A stretch of 64,000 nucleotides of DNA from Kutzneria sp044547355 (GTDB taxonomy: Bacteria > Actinomycetota > Actinomycetes > Mycobacteriales > Pseudonocardiaceae). Both the position numbers and the translations under genes were made by a program. The stretch covers positions 248,001-312,000 of the forward strand of contig NZ_JBIUAG010000006.1 of NCBI RefSeq assembly GCF_044547355.1, in the 5' to 3' direction. This document shows positions 17,212-25,123 of the stretch, piece by piece. The notes below the pieces were generated by a model, which had not been told where the DNA came from, did not search any database, and saw only the letters and a program-made list of their open reading frames with translations. Numbering within the stretch: the stretch's first letter is position 1; the number at the start of each line of letters is the position of its first letter.

Positions 17212-17985
17212 TCACAGTCTGCGCAGACCGGCCAGCACCCGGGCCAGCAGCGCCTCGTCCGGGCGGCTGTCTCCGGTGAACACCGTAAGCACTCCCAGCT
17301 CGATGAGGTCGTCGATCAGGACACGGGCCACGCCCAGCGGCGCCGGCAGCGCGGCCGCGACCTCGGCGACCGAGCGGGTCTGCTCGCAGAGCTCCACGAT
17401 GCGTCGGTGTTCCATGACGAGTACTACGTCAGGATTGCGCACGGAGATCAGTGTTTCCAGCCTCAGTTCCCGACTCGCCTCGGTCCGGCCGCCGGTCCGC
17501 GCGTAAGGGCGCACCAACGAGCTGGGCTCCTCGCCGGGACCGAGGTCGTCCCACGCCAAGTCGTCCTCGGGATAGGCCGGCGGCGGAGGCGGCGCCGACC
17601 GGGGCGGCATCGGCAGCGCCTGGGTGCTCAGCGCCTCGTCCGGCTCCTCGCGCGGGCCGCCGTTGAGCCACTCGTCGTAGCGCTGCTCGTCGACGGCCGG
17701 CTCAAGGCCACGCGGCGGCTCGCCCCGCGGCCGTTCGGCCGGCGGCTCCTCGTCGGGACCGCGCTGCCAGCGCCAACGGGCCCGCGACGACCCGAACCGC
17801 GCGCCGGTTCTCCCGATCTCGGGAGCCAACTCGTGCTGGCCAGTGTCGTGCTGGCCCGACTCCTCCGGCTCGGGTAGCTCCGGTTCGCGCTGTTCCACGG
17901 CCGGTTCGACGTCCTCCCACCGGTCGCGGTTGCGCGCCGACCCGAAGCGAGCTCCGGTCCGACCGACCTCCACCACGAGGCTCAC
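17212..17985 (-). CDS. DUF742 (CvnC-like) protein with duplicated N-terminal motif
   Basis: A 257-aa protein. The last ~115 residues are DUF742 (SSLVRPYARTGGRTEASREL, then LVMEHRRIVELCEQTRSVAEVAAAL), the small winged-helix-like component of actinobacterial conservons. The N-terminus has two copies of (V/I)GRTGARFGS(A/S)R, at residues ~7-17 and ~57-67, separated by acidic Pro/Glu-rich linker. Conservons normally carry a histidine-kinase-like gene, a roadblock protein and a small GTPase; none is adjacent, so this copy is an orphan. It probably works with a Ras-like GTPase elsewhere (inference). It is divergent from the PHP protein gene. Confidence 0.85.
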   Translation of the reverse strand: MSLVVEVGRTGARFGSARNRDRWEDVEPAVEQREPELPEPEESGQHDTGQHELAPEIGRTGARFGSSRARWRWQRGPDEEPPAERPRGEPPRGLEPAVDEQRYDEWLNGGPREEPDEALSTQALPMPPRSAPPPPPAYPEDDLAWDDLGPGEEPSSLVRPYARTGGRTEASRELRLETLISVRNPDVVLVMEHRRIVELCEQTRSVAEVAAALPAPLGVARVLIDDLIELGVLTVFTGDSRPDEALLARVLAGLRRL

Positions 17986-18143
17986 GATAGGACCGTGCGC
18001 AAGGTCTCCCGTGTCGGCGAGGTTTCGACTCTGTTCGTTCCAGGTGAACCGCCCCGAGTTCAGCCCGCGGACACGCGCCGGCCATCTCCGGCTCCTAGCG
18101 TCCGGCCGGCCACAGCGGGTGTGCGCAGACCTGAGGAGACGCC

Positions 18144-19787
18144 GTGCACGAGCACCACCACCATCACCACCACCATGGCGACACGCCCGATTATGCCGAC
18201 ATGTCCGTTCAGGAACGGGAACTCCGCCCCCTGGACGTGAGCCGCAGACGGTTCCTGCGCAACGCCGGCCTGCTCGGCGCGACGGTCGCCGGCGCGGGCG
18301 CGCTGACCGCCGGCACGGCGTCCGCCAGCCCCACCTGGGACAGCCCCGGCCGCTACCAGTGGCTGGCCGGCGACCACCACATCCACACCCAGTACTCCAA
18401 CGACGCCATGTACACCGTGGAGCAGCAGGTCGCCGGGGGCGTGCGCAACGGCCTGGACTGGATGGTCATCACCGACCACGGCTACCTGGCCCACGAGAAG
18501 TACGCGGTGCAGCAGACCTACGCCGACGTGCTGGCGTCCCGGCGGAAACACCGGGGGCTGCTGCTGTGGCAGGGCCTGGAGTGGAACACCCCGGCCGCCG
18601 AGCACGCCACGGTGTTCTTCGACTGCTCGCACGACGAAGCCCAGATGCTGCAAACGTTCGAGCGGCTGTTCGACGGCAACGTGAACGGCACCAACCCCAG
18701 TTCCCCGGCCAACGAGCTGGCCGCCGTGCAGGGCCTGCGCTGGCTGGACGCCCAGGTCAGGGCCGGCAAGATCAACTCGGCGCTGTTCCTGGCCAACCAC
18801 CCGTCCCGCAACGGCCGGCTGTCCCCGCACGAGCTGCGCAACTGGCGTGACACCGCCCCGCACATCGCCGTCGGCATGGAGGGCTCCCCCGGCGCCCAGG
18901 CCGACAGCACGCCCGTGGCGCTGGGCGGCAACGGCGCGGCCCGCGGCGGCTACTCCAACAGCCCCGGCGTCGACTCGTGGCCCGGCTATCCGCTGGAGCT
19001 CTACCGCACCCACGGCGGCTTCGACTGGATGACCGCCAAGCTCGGCGGCCTGTGGGACTCGATGCTGGCCGAGGGCAAGGGCTGGTGGATCACGTCCAAC
19101 TCGGACTCGCACCGCAACTTCGGCGACACGCTGACCAGCCCCTCCCCCGACGCCGACTACAACGCCACCGGCAAGCACCTGGACCCGGTCGATTCCGGCG
19201 TGAAGCACAGCTGGGCCGACTTCTGGCCGGGCCAGTACTCGCGGACCGTCGTCGGGGCCACCGACCGCAGCTACCGCGCGGTGATGGACGGCATCCGCAA
19301 CGGCCGGGTGTGGGTGGCCATGGGCGGGCTGCTCGCCGGTCTCGAGGTCACGGTGTTCTCCGACGAGGGCGGTTGGCCGGTCACCCTGGGTGGGCGGACG
19401 ACGGTTCGGCGCGGCGGCAACGTGACGGTGTTGATCGTGGCCCGGCTGGCGACCCGGCCCAACGCCGGCGGCAGCGTGCCGAAGCTGGCTCGCCTGGACC
19501 TGATCCAGGGCCAGGTCACCGGGCCGGTCGCCGACCGCGACACTTTCGCCACGCCGAACGTGCGGGTCGTCGAATCTTTCGAGACGCGGCGCGGGTTCGT
19601 GCCCGTGGCTGTCTTCCAGCACACTTTCCGCAACGTGCGGGCCCCGTTCTACGTGCGGCTGCGCGGCACGGACGGCAACGTGCACGCCGATGGCTCGATC
19701 GAGCCTCGCATGGACCCGGCCGGCGGCGTGGACCCCTGGAGCGACCTGTGGACGTACTCGAATCCGATCTTCGTGGACGTCCGGTGA
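18144..19787 (+). CDS. Tat-exported PHP-domain metallo-phosphoesterase-like protein with poly-His N-terminus
   Basis: A 547-aa protein. Residues 4-11 are eight consecutive histidines, preceded by His2. A twin-arginine signal SRRRFL (33-38) and a hydrophobic, Ala-rich h-region ending near TASASP follow. The PHP domain begins at GDHHIHTQYS (~76), continues with VITDHGY and includes TSNSDSH (~315), giving the metal-binding His/Asp set. The C-terminal ~150 residues are beta-rich. PHP proteins are usually phosphoesterases; the substrate is unknown. The GTG start at 18144 has GAGGAG six bases upstream, so the His run is within the translated region. The gene overlaps the next in a GTGA. Confidence 0.87.
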   Translation: MHEHHHHHHHHGDTPDYADMSVQERELRPLDVSRRRFLRNAGLLGATVAGAGALTAGTASASPTWDSPGRYQWLAGDHHIHTQYSNDAMYTVEQQVAGGVRNGLDWMVITDHGYLAHEKYAVQQTYADVLASRRKHRGLLLWQGLEWNTPAAEHATVFFDCSHDEAQMLQTFERLFDGNVNGTNPSSPANELAAVQGLRWLDAQVRAGKINSALFLANHPSRNGRLSPHELRNWRDTAPHIAVGMEGSPGAQADSTPVALGGNGAARGGYSNSPGVDSWPGYPLELYRTHGGFDWMTAKLGGLWDSMLAEGKGWWITSNSDSHRNFGDTLTSPSPDADYNATGKHLDPVDSGVKHSWADFWPGQYSRTVVGATDRSYRAVMDGIRNGRVWVAMGGLLAGLEVTVFSDEGGWPVTLGGRTTVRRGGNVTVLIVARLATRPNAGGSVPKLARLDLIQGQVTGPVADRDTFATPNVRVVESFETRRGFVPVAVFQHTFRNVRAPFYVRLRGTDGNVHADGSIEPRMDPAGGVDPWSDLWTYSNPIFVDVR

Positions 19788-20215
19788 CGCTCTACTCCTC
19801 CGACGGCGGGCACCGGGACCGACACGAGGCCGAGCACTACGCCTTGGAGCTGGCCCCTTCGGCCACCCTGTTGTGCACGCAGGTAGTGCGGGAACCGTCC
19901 CCGCACCACGCCGTGTGGTTCGAGTCGGACGGGCCCGCGGACTTCGCCGTCGTGTCGTCCCGCGAGGGCGGTCGTGCGTTCCGGTTCCCGGGTCAGGACG
20001 CTTTGCACGGTTCGCTGTCGGTTCGGGACCTGGTCGCGGCGAGCGCGATCGACCGTGTCGTCGGTGTCGGTTGCAGCGTCGCCGACGACACGGTCGTGGA
20101 CACGCGGGACTACGTGCGCCCGGTCTACGCCGACGGGCTGCTCACGCTGCACGTCACGCCGGCCGCCGCGGGCTCGGTCGTGCCGTTGGAGGTCGAGGGC
20201 GGCCACGTCTGCTGA
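19784..20215 (+). CDS. Hypothetical protein coupled to the PHP gene
   Basis: 143 aa starting VTLYSSDGGHRDRHEAEHYA. I do not recognise a family. It reads as a small, mostly beta-strand soluble domain (HHAVWFESDGPADFAVVSS, then ADGLLTLHVTPAAAG) without signal or membrane segment. Its GTG lies inside the stop of the PHP gene, which implies coupled translation and a linked role. Its last 91 bp overlap the 3' end of the converging transporter gene; both reading frames look codon-biased up to about that point, so one of the two ends may be shorter than drawn. Confidence 0.6.
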   Translation: MTLYSSDGGHRDRHEAEHYALELAPSATLLCTQVVREPSPHHAVWFESDGPADFAVVSSREGGRAFRFPGQDALHGSLSVRDLVAASAIDRVVGVGCSVADDTVVDTRDYVRPVYADGLLTLHVTPAAAGSVVPLEVEGGHVC

Positions 20216-21354
20216 CGGCGCTCCAGCAGGCCGGAGGCCACCGCGACGACCAGGCCGCCCAGGGCGAGCACCGCGCCGATCCAGTTCGGCGCGGTGTAGC
20301 CCAGGCCGGCGTCGATGGCCACGCCGCCCAGCCACGCGCCGAAGGCGTTGCCGAGGTTGAACGCCGCGATGTTCGCCGTCGAGGCCAACGCCGGCGCCCC
20401 GTCGGCTTGCTGCATCACCCGGGTCTGAAGGCCCGGGACCGTGGCGAAGCCGATGGCGCCGAACAGGAACAGGGTGATCGCCGCTGGGATCTGGGCGTGC
20501 GCGGTGAAGACGAACACCACCAGGATCACGGCCAGGGCGGCCAGGATGACGTACAGGCTGGGCATGAGCCTGCGGTCGGCCGCCTTGCCGCCGATCAGGT
20601 TGCCGACCACCAGGCCGACGCCGAACAGCACCAGCAGCCAGGTCACCGCGCCGTTCGAGTAGCCCGCGACCTGGGTCATCATCGGCGCGATGTAGGTGAA
20701 CGCCGCGAACACCGCGCCGAAGCCCAGCGCCGTCATGGCCAGCGCCAGCAGCACCTGCGGCCGCTTGAACACCGCCAGCTCGCCGCGTAGGCCCCGGCCG
20801 GGCTCCAGCGGCTGCTTCGGCACCAGGAACGCCACGCCGAGCAGGCCGACCACGCCGAGCGCCGTCACCGCCCAGAACGTCGACCGCCAGCCGAAGGCCT
20901 GCCCCAGGGCCGTGCCGCCGGGCACACCGAGCACGTTGGCCACCGTCAGGCCCGTGAACATCAGCGCGATCGCGCTGGCCTGCTTGGCCGCCGGGACCAG
21001 GCTGGCCGCCACCACCGAGCCGACCCCGAAGAACGCCCCGTGGGCCAGCGCCGCGACCACGCGGCCGGTCAGCAGCAGGGCGTAGCTGTGGGCCACCGCC
21101 GAGATCAGGTTGCCGGCGATGAACAGCACCATCAGGCCCAGCAGCAGGTTCTTGCGCGGTATCCGGTTGCCGGCGACCGTCAGCAGCGGCCCCCCGACGA
21201 CCACGCCCAGGGCATAGCCGGAGATCAGCAGCCCCGCCGTCGGAATCGTGACGTGCAGGTCGGTCGCGACCTCCGGCAGCAGGCCCATGATGACGAACTC
21301 GGTCGTGCCGATGCCGAATGCGCTGACCGCCAGGGCGAGCAGGGCGACGGGCAT
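20125..21354 (-). CDS. MFS transporter, DHA1 family
   Basis: A 409-aa inner-membrane antiporter with about 12 membrane helices. The N-terminus VSAFGIGTTEFVIMGLLPEV is the signature of the YdhP/AraJ-like group of proton-driven efflux proteins. The loop between helices 2 and 3 includes NRIPRKNLL. Substrates in this group range from sugars to drugs and cannot be read here. ATG at 21354 has a purine-rich SD (GGAAGGGAAG). A 30-residue polar tail follows helix 12 and overlaps the converging gene. It is divergent from a MarR gene, the usual layout for a regulated efflux pump. Confidence 0.9.
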   Translation of the reverse strand: MPVALLALAVSAFGIGTTEFVIMGLLPEVATDLHVTIPTAGLLISGYALGVVVGGPLLTVAGNRIPRKNLLLGLMVLFIAGNLISAVAHSYALLLTGRVVAALAHGAFFGVGSVVAASLVPAAKQASAIALMFTGLTVANVLGVPGGTALGQAFGWRSTFWAVTALGVVGLLGVAFLVPKQPLEPGRGLRGELAVFKRPQVLLALAMTALGFGAVFAAFTYIAPMMTQVAGYSNGAVTWLLVLFGVGLVVGNLIGGKAADRRLMPSLYVILAALAVILVVFVFTAHAQIPAAITLFLFGAIGFATVPGLQTRVMQQADGAPALASTANIAAFNLGNAFGAWLGGVAIDAGLGYTAPNWIGAVLALGGLVVAVASGLLERRQQTWPPSTSNGTTEPAAAGVTCSVSSPSA

Positions 21355-21392
21355 GATCTTCCCTTCCCAGTACACTGAATTAGCGAGCTTCC

Positions 21393-21428
21393 GCAATAGT
21401 TGCAGACGCTTGATAATGTTGCACGCAA
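21393..21428. promoter_or_regulatory. Candidate MarR operator pair
   Basis: Two short palindromes lie in the 121-bp divergent gap: GCAATAGTTGC (21393-21403) and TTGCACGCAA (21419-21428). Their shared GCAA/TTGC half-sites and their position between the efflux pump and the MarR gene suggest repressor binding. No experimental basis. Confidence 0.4.
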
Positions 21429-21475
21429 GGATGCCCCAGGCATGTCGACGCGGGCAAGCCGAGGAGGAGTGAGCC

Positions 21476-21913
21476 GTGACACTGGCCGACGAGGACGTCC
21501 GCCGCGCGCAGGGCTGGTGCACGCTGGCGGCGCTGCACAACCGCATCGAGGACCGGCTGGAACGGGCGCTCCAGGCCTCGCACGAGCTGTCGGTGCGGGA
21601 GTACGGCGTGCTGCTGACCCTGTCCACCCAGCAGGAGCACCACCTTCGGATGAACCAGCTGGCCGACGCCGTGGTGCTCAGCCAGTCGGCCACCACCCGG
21701 CTGGTCAACCGGCTGGAGGACCGGGGGCTGCTGCGCCGCTACCTGTGCCCCACCGACCGGCGCGGCATCTACACCGAGGTCACCGAGGCCGGCTTCGCGC
21801 TACTGGAGGCCGCGCGCCCGGTCAACGACGGCGAGCTGGAGCGCGCCCTGGCCGAGGCCGAGCGCAACCCCGAGTTCGCGCCGCTGGTCCGTGCCCTCAT
21901 CGCGCGGAGTTGA
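21476..21913 (+). CDS. MarR-family regulator
   Basis: A 145-aa winged-helix dimer protein. The core reads SVREYGVLLTLS, then MNQLADAVVLSQSATTRLVNRLEDRGLL and a wing CPTDRRGIYTEVTEAG. The GTG start has an AGGAGTGAG SD. Divergent from the MFS gene, so a local repressor of efflux is the likely role. The inducer is unknown. Confidence 0.92.
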   Translation: MTLADEDVRRAQGWCTLAALHNRIEDRLERALQASHELSVREYGVLLTLSTQQEHHLRMNQLADAVVLSQSATTRLVNRLEDRGLLRRYLCPTDRRGIYTEVTEAGFALLEAARPVNDGELERALAEAERNPEFAPLVRALIARS

Positions 21914-21957
21914 CTTCGCCCGTACAGGTATGTGGTCTTTCGCCGTAGATTGTCCCG

Positions 21958-22311
21958 ATGCGACGCAGATCCGGGGAGCTCGAGTCGGAGGTGCTGGCGG
22001 CGCTGTGGGCCGCCGACGGGCCGATGACCCCGGCCCAGGTGCAGGCCGAGCTGGGCGGCTCGCTCGCGTACACCACGGTGGTCACGATCCTGTCCCGCCT
22101 GCACGACAAGGGCGTGGCTGCACGGGAGAGGCAAGGTCGGGCGTACGCCTACTCCCCAGTGCAGGACGAACCCGGGATTGTGGCCGGGCGGATGCGTAAG
22201 CTCCTCGACGCCGAGCCGGACCGGCGCACTGTGCTGGCCCGGTTCGTGACCGATCTCGGCGAGGAGGACGAAGTGCTGCTGCGACAACTGCTCGCGGACT
22301 CGGATGGATGA
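21958..22311 (+). CDS. BlaI/MecI-family repressor
   Basis: A 117-aa winged-helix protein: LESEVLAALWAADGPMTPAQV, then YTTVVTILSRLHDKGVAARE, typical of BlaI/MecI/CopY. It overlaps the M56 peptidase gene by 8 bp, the standard BlaI-BlaR-like pairing. In such pairs the membrane peptidase cleaves the repressor on a signal, often cell-wall stress. No SD is visible. A TAGATT -10-like hexamer ends only seven bases before the ATG, so a leaderless transcript is possible. No beta-lactamase or other obvious target is adjacent. Confidence 0.9.
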   Translation: MRRRSGELESEVLAALWAADGPMTPAQVQAELGGSLAYTTVVTILSRLHDKGVAARERQGRAYAYSPVQDEPGIVAGRMRKLLDAEPDRRTVLARFVTDLGEEDEVLLRQLLADSDG

Positions 22312-23089
22312 CGGCGCGCTGGTGCCCCTGCTGGCGCCGATGCTGGCCTGGCTGTTGGTCTGCTGCCGGTCGTGGCCGCCGCGCCCGACCAGCTGGCTGA
22401 TCGCCGGGATCTCGGTGCTGCTGGCCGTGTCCAGCACCGTGACCCTCGCCGTCACCTCGGTGACCTCGTTCCTCGGCGGCGACCCGCGTCTGGGCGCGGT
22501 CCTGGCTGCTCTCTTTGTCGCCGCAACCGGTTCCGGGGCGATCGCCGCCTGGCACCGGCGCACCGCGTGGCGGATTCCCGTTGACGGGCTGGCCATCCTG
22601 CCCGACGACGAGCCCCTGGCCTACGCCCTGCCCGGCGGCGTCGTGGTCTCCCGCGGCATGGTCCGGGCCCTGCACGCCGACCAGCGCCGAGCATTGTTAG
22701 CCCACGAACGAGCCCACGTTTCCCTGCGCCACCACCGCTTCGTGCTGTTCGTCGACCTCGCCAGCGCCGCCCAGCCCCTGCTGTGGCCGCTGCGGGCCGT
22801 CGTTCGGTACACAGTGGAGCGTTGGGCCGACGAGGTCGCCGCCGACGCCATCGGTGACCGCGTGCTCACCGCCCGTGCCGTCGCCACCGCCGCCCTCGCC
22901 GCCCGCCACTCCCGGCTTTCCGTTGCCGCCCTTGGCGTTTCCGCCGGCCCCGTCCCCCAGCGGGTGGCCGCCCTGCTCACCCCCGCCCGCCCCCGCTACC
23001 GCTTCCTGGCCCTGCTCACCCTGCTGGTCGCCGCCCTGGTCGCCGCCGAGGCGCTCGAGGCCGTGATCGACCTCCTGCAACAGCTTTAG
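22304..23089 (+). CDS. M56-family membrane metallopeptidase
   Basis: A 261-aa integral membrane protein of the BlaR1/MecR1 peptidase type. Three hydrophobic segments come before the zinc motif LLAHERAHVSLRHH (HExxH form HERAH, ~132-136), and WADEVAADAIGDR (~174) supplies the downstream acidic ligand region. A final helix (~236-255) is close to the C-terminus. There is no penicillin-binding sensor domain, as in most actinobacterial copies. It overlaps the BlaI gene at its start and the converging XRE gene by 4 bp at its end. Confidence 0.9.
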   Translation: MDDGALVPLLAPMLAWLLVCCRSWPPRPTSWLIAGISVLLAVSSTVTLAVTSVTSFLGGDPRLGAVLAALFVAATGSGAIAAWHRRTAWRIPVDGLAILPDDEPLAYALPGGVVVSRGMVRALHADQRRALLAHERAHVSLRHHRFVLFVDLASAAQPLLWPLRAVVRYTVERWADEVAADAIGDRVLTARAVATAALAARHSRLSVAALGVSAGPVPQRVAALLTPARPRYRFLALLTLLVAALVAAEALEAVIDLLQQL

Positions 23090-23331
23090 GCCTCGCTGCC
23101 GATCCTCGGAAACGGCGTGGTGGAGAAGACGACCTCGACCGGCACCTCGAAGTACTCGGCGATGCGCAGCGCCAGATAGAGGCTGGCGCTGTACTCGCCG
23201 CGTTCGAGGTAGCCGACGGTCTGGTAGTGCACGCCCAGCGCCTCCGCGAGCTGGCGGCGGCTGATGCCCCGCTCGGCCCGCAGCATGGCGATGCGGTTGT
23301 GCACCGTCTCGGTCGTCCGTGCCTCAGCCAA
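23086..23331 (-). CDS. Small XRE-family regulator
   Basis: An 81-aa Cro/C1-type helix-turn-helix: NRIAMLRAERGISRRQLAEAL, then VHYQTVGYLERGEYSASLYLALRIAEYF. It belongs to the short YozG-like group often found with ABC transporters. Its ATG overlaps the end of the permease gene by 8 bp, so it is the third gene of the transporter operon and probably controls it. Confidence 0.9.
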   Translation of the reverse strand: MAEARTTETVHNRIAMLRAERGISRRQLAEALGVHYQTVGYLERGEYSASLYLALRIAEYFEVPVEVVFSTTPFPRIGSEA

Positions 23332-24151
23332 CTCGCCGTGTCGCCTTTCGGATCGGGGCGCCCGTGCCGCGCCGGGTCATGCGCCGCAGCACGGTCGGGG
23401 CCAGGACCAGTCCCAGCAGCGCCCACGCGCCGAGCACCGCGAAAGTCTGCCAGTCCCGCCACGAGTGCCCGATCTCCACCACCAGCGCCGAATCGGGCAG
23501 CAGCGCGGACCGCATTCCCAGGCCCAGCCAGTACATCGGGAACACCTGCGCAATCCACTGCACCCACTCGGGCAGCACGGTGATCGGGAACAGGATGCCG
23601 GACACGCCGGTCAGCGCCAGGATCGGGATGGAGATGACGACGGACACGCGGGCGTTGGGGAACAGCGAGCCGAGCACGCCGCCGATGGGCAGCGTCGCGA
23701 ACAGCCCCAACACGGTCACCAGCACGAGCTTCAGCCAACCGCTGCCGCCGCGCAAGGCCACGTCGTCGAACAGCAGCAGCCCGTACACCAGCAGGATCAC
23801 CACCGCCACCAGCGCGAAAACAGAGGCGACCAAGGTCTTCCCGGTCAGGTAGGCCGCCATGCCGTTGGGCAGCGCCTTGGCCCGCAGCAGCGTGCCGTCC
23901 TCCCGGTCGGCGGCCAGGCCCGTGCTCATCAGGGTCAGGCCGCTGGAGGTCAGGCTCGAGCCGATCACGCCCGTCAGCATCATCGCGCCCAGGGACACCG
24001 TGCTGCCGCCCACCGGGACGTAGCGCAGAAACGCGATCACCGCCATGAAAACGGTGACCGGCAGGAACAACTGGAGGATCTCCGCCGGAATGGTGAACAT
24101 GTGCCGCAGCTCGATGCGGCCGCGGACCAGCCCGAGCCTGATCGCGTTCAC
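23324..24151 (-). CDS. ABC-2 type permease
   Basis: A 275-aa membrane protein with about six helices in the ABC-2 (DrrB/NodJ-like) arrangement. Key stretches are LPVTVFMAVIAFLRY, LMSTGLAADREDGTLLRAKAL (the usual ABC-2 coupling region) and GVSGILFPITVLPEWVQWIA. The basic C-terminus RRMTRRGTGAPIRK is cytosolic. It starts at GTG 24151 inside the ATPase stop codon, so the pair is coupled. Exports drug, lipid or peptide; substrate unknown. Confidence 0.9.
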   Translation of the reverse strand: MNAIRLGLVRGRIELRHMFTIPAEILQLFLPVTVFMAVIAFLRYVPVGGSTVSLGAMMLTGVIGSSLTSSGLTLMSTGLAADREDGTLLRAKALPNGMAAYLTGKTLVASVFALVAVVILLVYGLLLFDDVALRGGSGWLKLVLVTVLGLFATLPIGGVLGSLFPNARVSVVISIPILALTGVSGILFPITVLPEWVQWIAQVFPMYWLGLGMRSALLPDSALVVEIGHSWRDWQTFAVLGAWALLGLVLAPTVLRRMTRRGTGAPIRKATRRVG

Positions 24152-25047
24152 CGGGTCACCTCCTCGAACTGGCGCACGGCCGCCTCGCCGGCGCCGGACT
24201 CGAAGTCCCGCACCAGCGCCATGTACGTGTCCTCCAGGCTGGCCCGGCGCACCTCGACATCGGCGATCTCCTCGCCGTACTGGGCGAGCAGCTCCCGCAC
24301 GAACGCCGTGGGCTCGGTGCTGGGATGCACGAACCGCTCGCCGTGCCGGGTCCACCGCACCTCGGTGGCCGCGTCCACCCGGCGCGACAGGGCGTCGGGC
24401 GAGCCGTCGGCGATCACCTTGCCGCCGGCCAGGATCAGGATCCGGTCGGCCAGCTTCTCGGCCTCGGCCAGGTCGTGGGTGGTGAGCACGATGGTGGTGT
24501 CCTCGAAGTCGGACAGCTCGTGCACGAAGTCGTGGAAGTCGCGCCGTGACTCGGGATCGAAGCCGGCCGTGGGCTCGTCCAGGAACAGCAGCTCCGGCCG
24601 GCCGACGATGCCGACGGCCACGTCGAGCCGGCGCCGCTGGCCGCCGGACAGCGTGCTGATCCGCTGGTCGGCGTGGGCGGCCAGGCCGACCCGTTCGATC
24701 AGCTCGCCCGTCGGCCACGGCGTGCGATAGGGCCGGTAGTACCGGGCGAGGTGTGCGAGCAGTTCGCGCACCCGCCAGTGGCGGTGGTCGCGCCAGGACT
24801 GGAGCACTACCCCCAGCCTGGCGCGCCACTGTTCATCCGCGCGTGCCGGGTCCATGCCCAGCACGCTGACCTCGCCGGCCGAGCGCTTCCTGAATCCCTC
24901 CAGGATCTCGATCGTCGTGGTCTTGCCCGCCCCGTTCGGTCCGAGCAGGGCGAGCACCTCCCCCCGGTGGGCCTGGAACGTGACCCCGGTCAGCACATCG
25001 GCCGTGCCGTAGCGCATCCGCAGGTCACGAACGTCGAGCACGCTCAT
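24148..25047 (-). CDS. ABC transporter ATPase subunit
   Basis: A 299-aa DrrA-like ATPase. Walker A GPNGAGKTTT (~36-45), signature LSGGQRRRLDVAVG (~134), Walker B LLFLDEPTAGFD (~154-165) and H-loop LTTHD (~189). The C-terminal ~90 residues are the accessory domain common in ABC-2 exporters. A strong SD (GGGGAGGGG) precedes the ATG. It heads a three-gene operon with the permease and the XRE regulator. Confidence 0.95.
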   Translation of the reverse strand: MSVLDVRDLRMRYGTADVLTGVTFQAHRGEVLALLGPNGAGKTTTIEILEGFRKRSAGEVSVLGMDPARADEQWRARLGVVLQSWRDHRHWRVRELLAHLARYYRPYRTPWPTGELIERVGLAAHADQRISTLSGGQRRRLDVAVGIVGRPELLFLDEPTAGFDPESRRDFHDFVHELSDFEDTTIVLTTHDLAEAEKLADRILILAGGKVIADGSPDALSRRVDAATEVRWTRHGERFVHPSTEPTAFVRELLAQYGEEIADVEVRRASLEDTYMALVRDFESGAGEAAVRQFEEVTR

Positions 25048-25060
25048 GAACCCCTCCCCC

Positions 25061-25100
25061 TGTCCAATGTCTCGGACAGAATGTAGCAGGTGTACTACAT
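25061..25100. promoter_or_regulatory. Inverted repeats upstream of the ABC operon
   Basis: Two inverted repeats precede the ATPase gene: TGTCC-8-GGACA (25061-25078) and ATGTAG-8-CTACAT (25081-25100). The second has perfect 6-bp arms and is a good operator candidate, probably for the operon's own XRE protein. The repeats are visible; the assignment is inference. Confidence 0.45.
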
Positions 25101-25123
25101 CCCGAGGAAGAGGTGCGACGGGC

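Noticed and set aside
21958..23089. Beta-lactam resistance operon
   Set aside because: The BlaI/M56 pair lacks a sensor penicillin-binding domain and no beta-lactamase is nearby; such pairs are widespread in actinomycetes with other roles.
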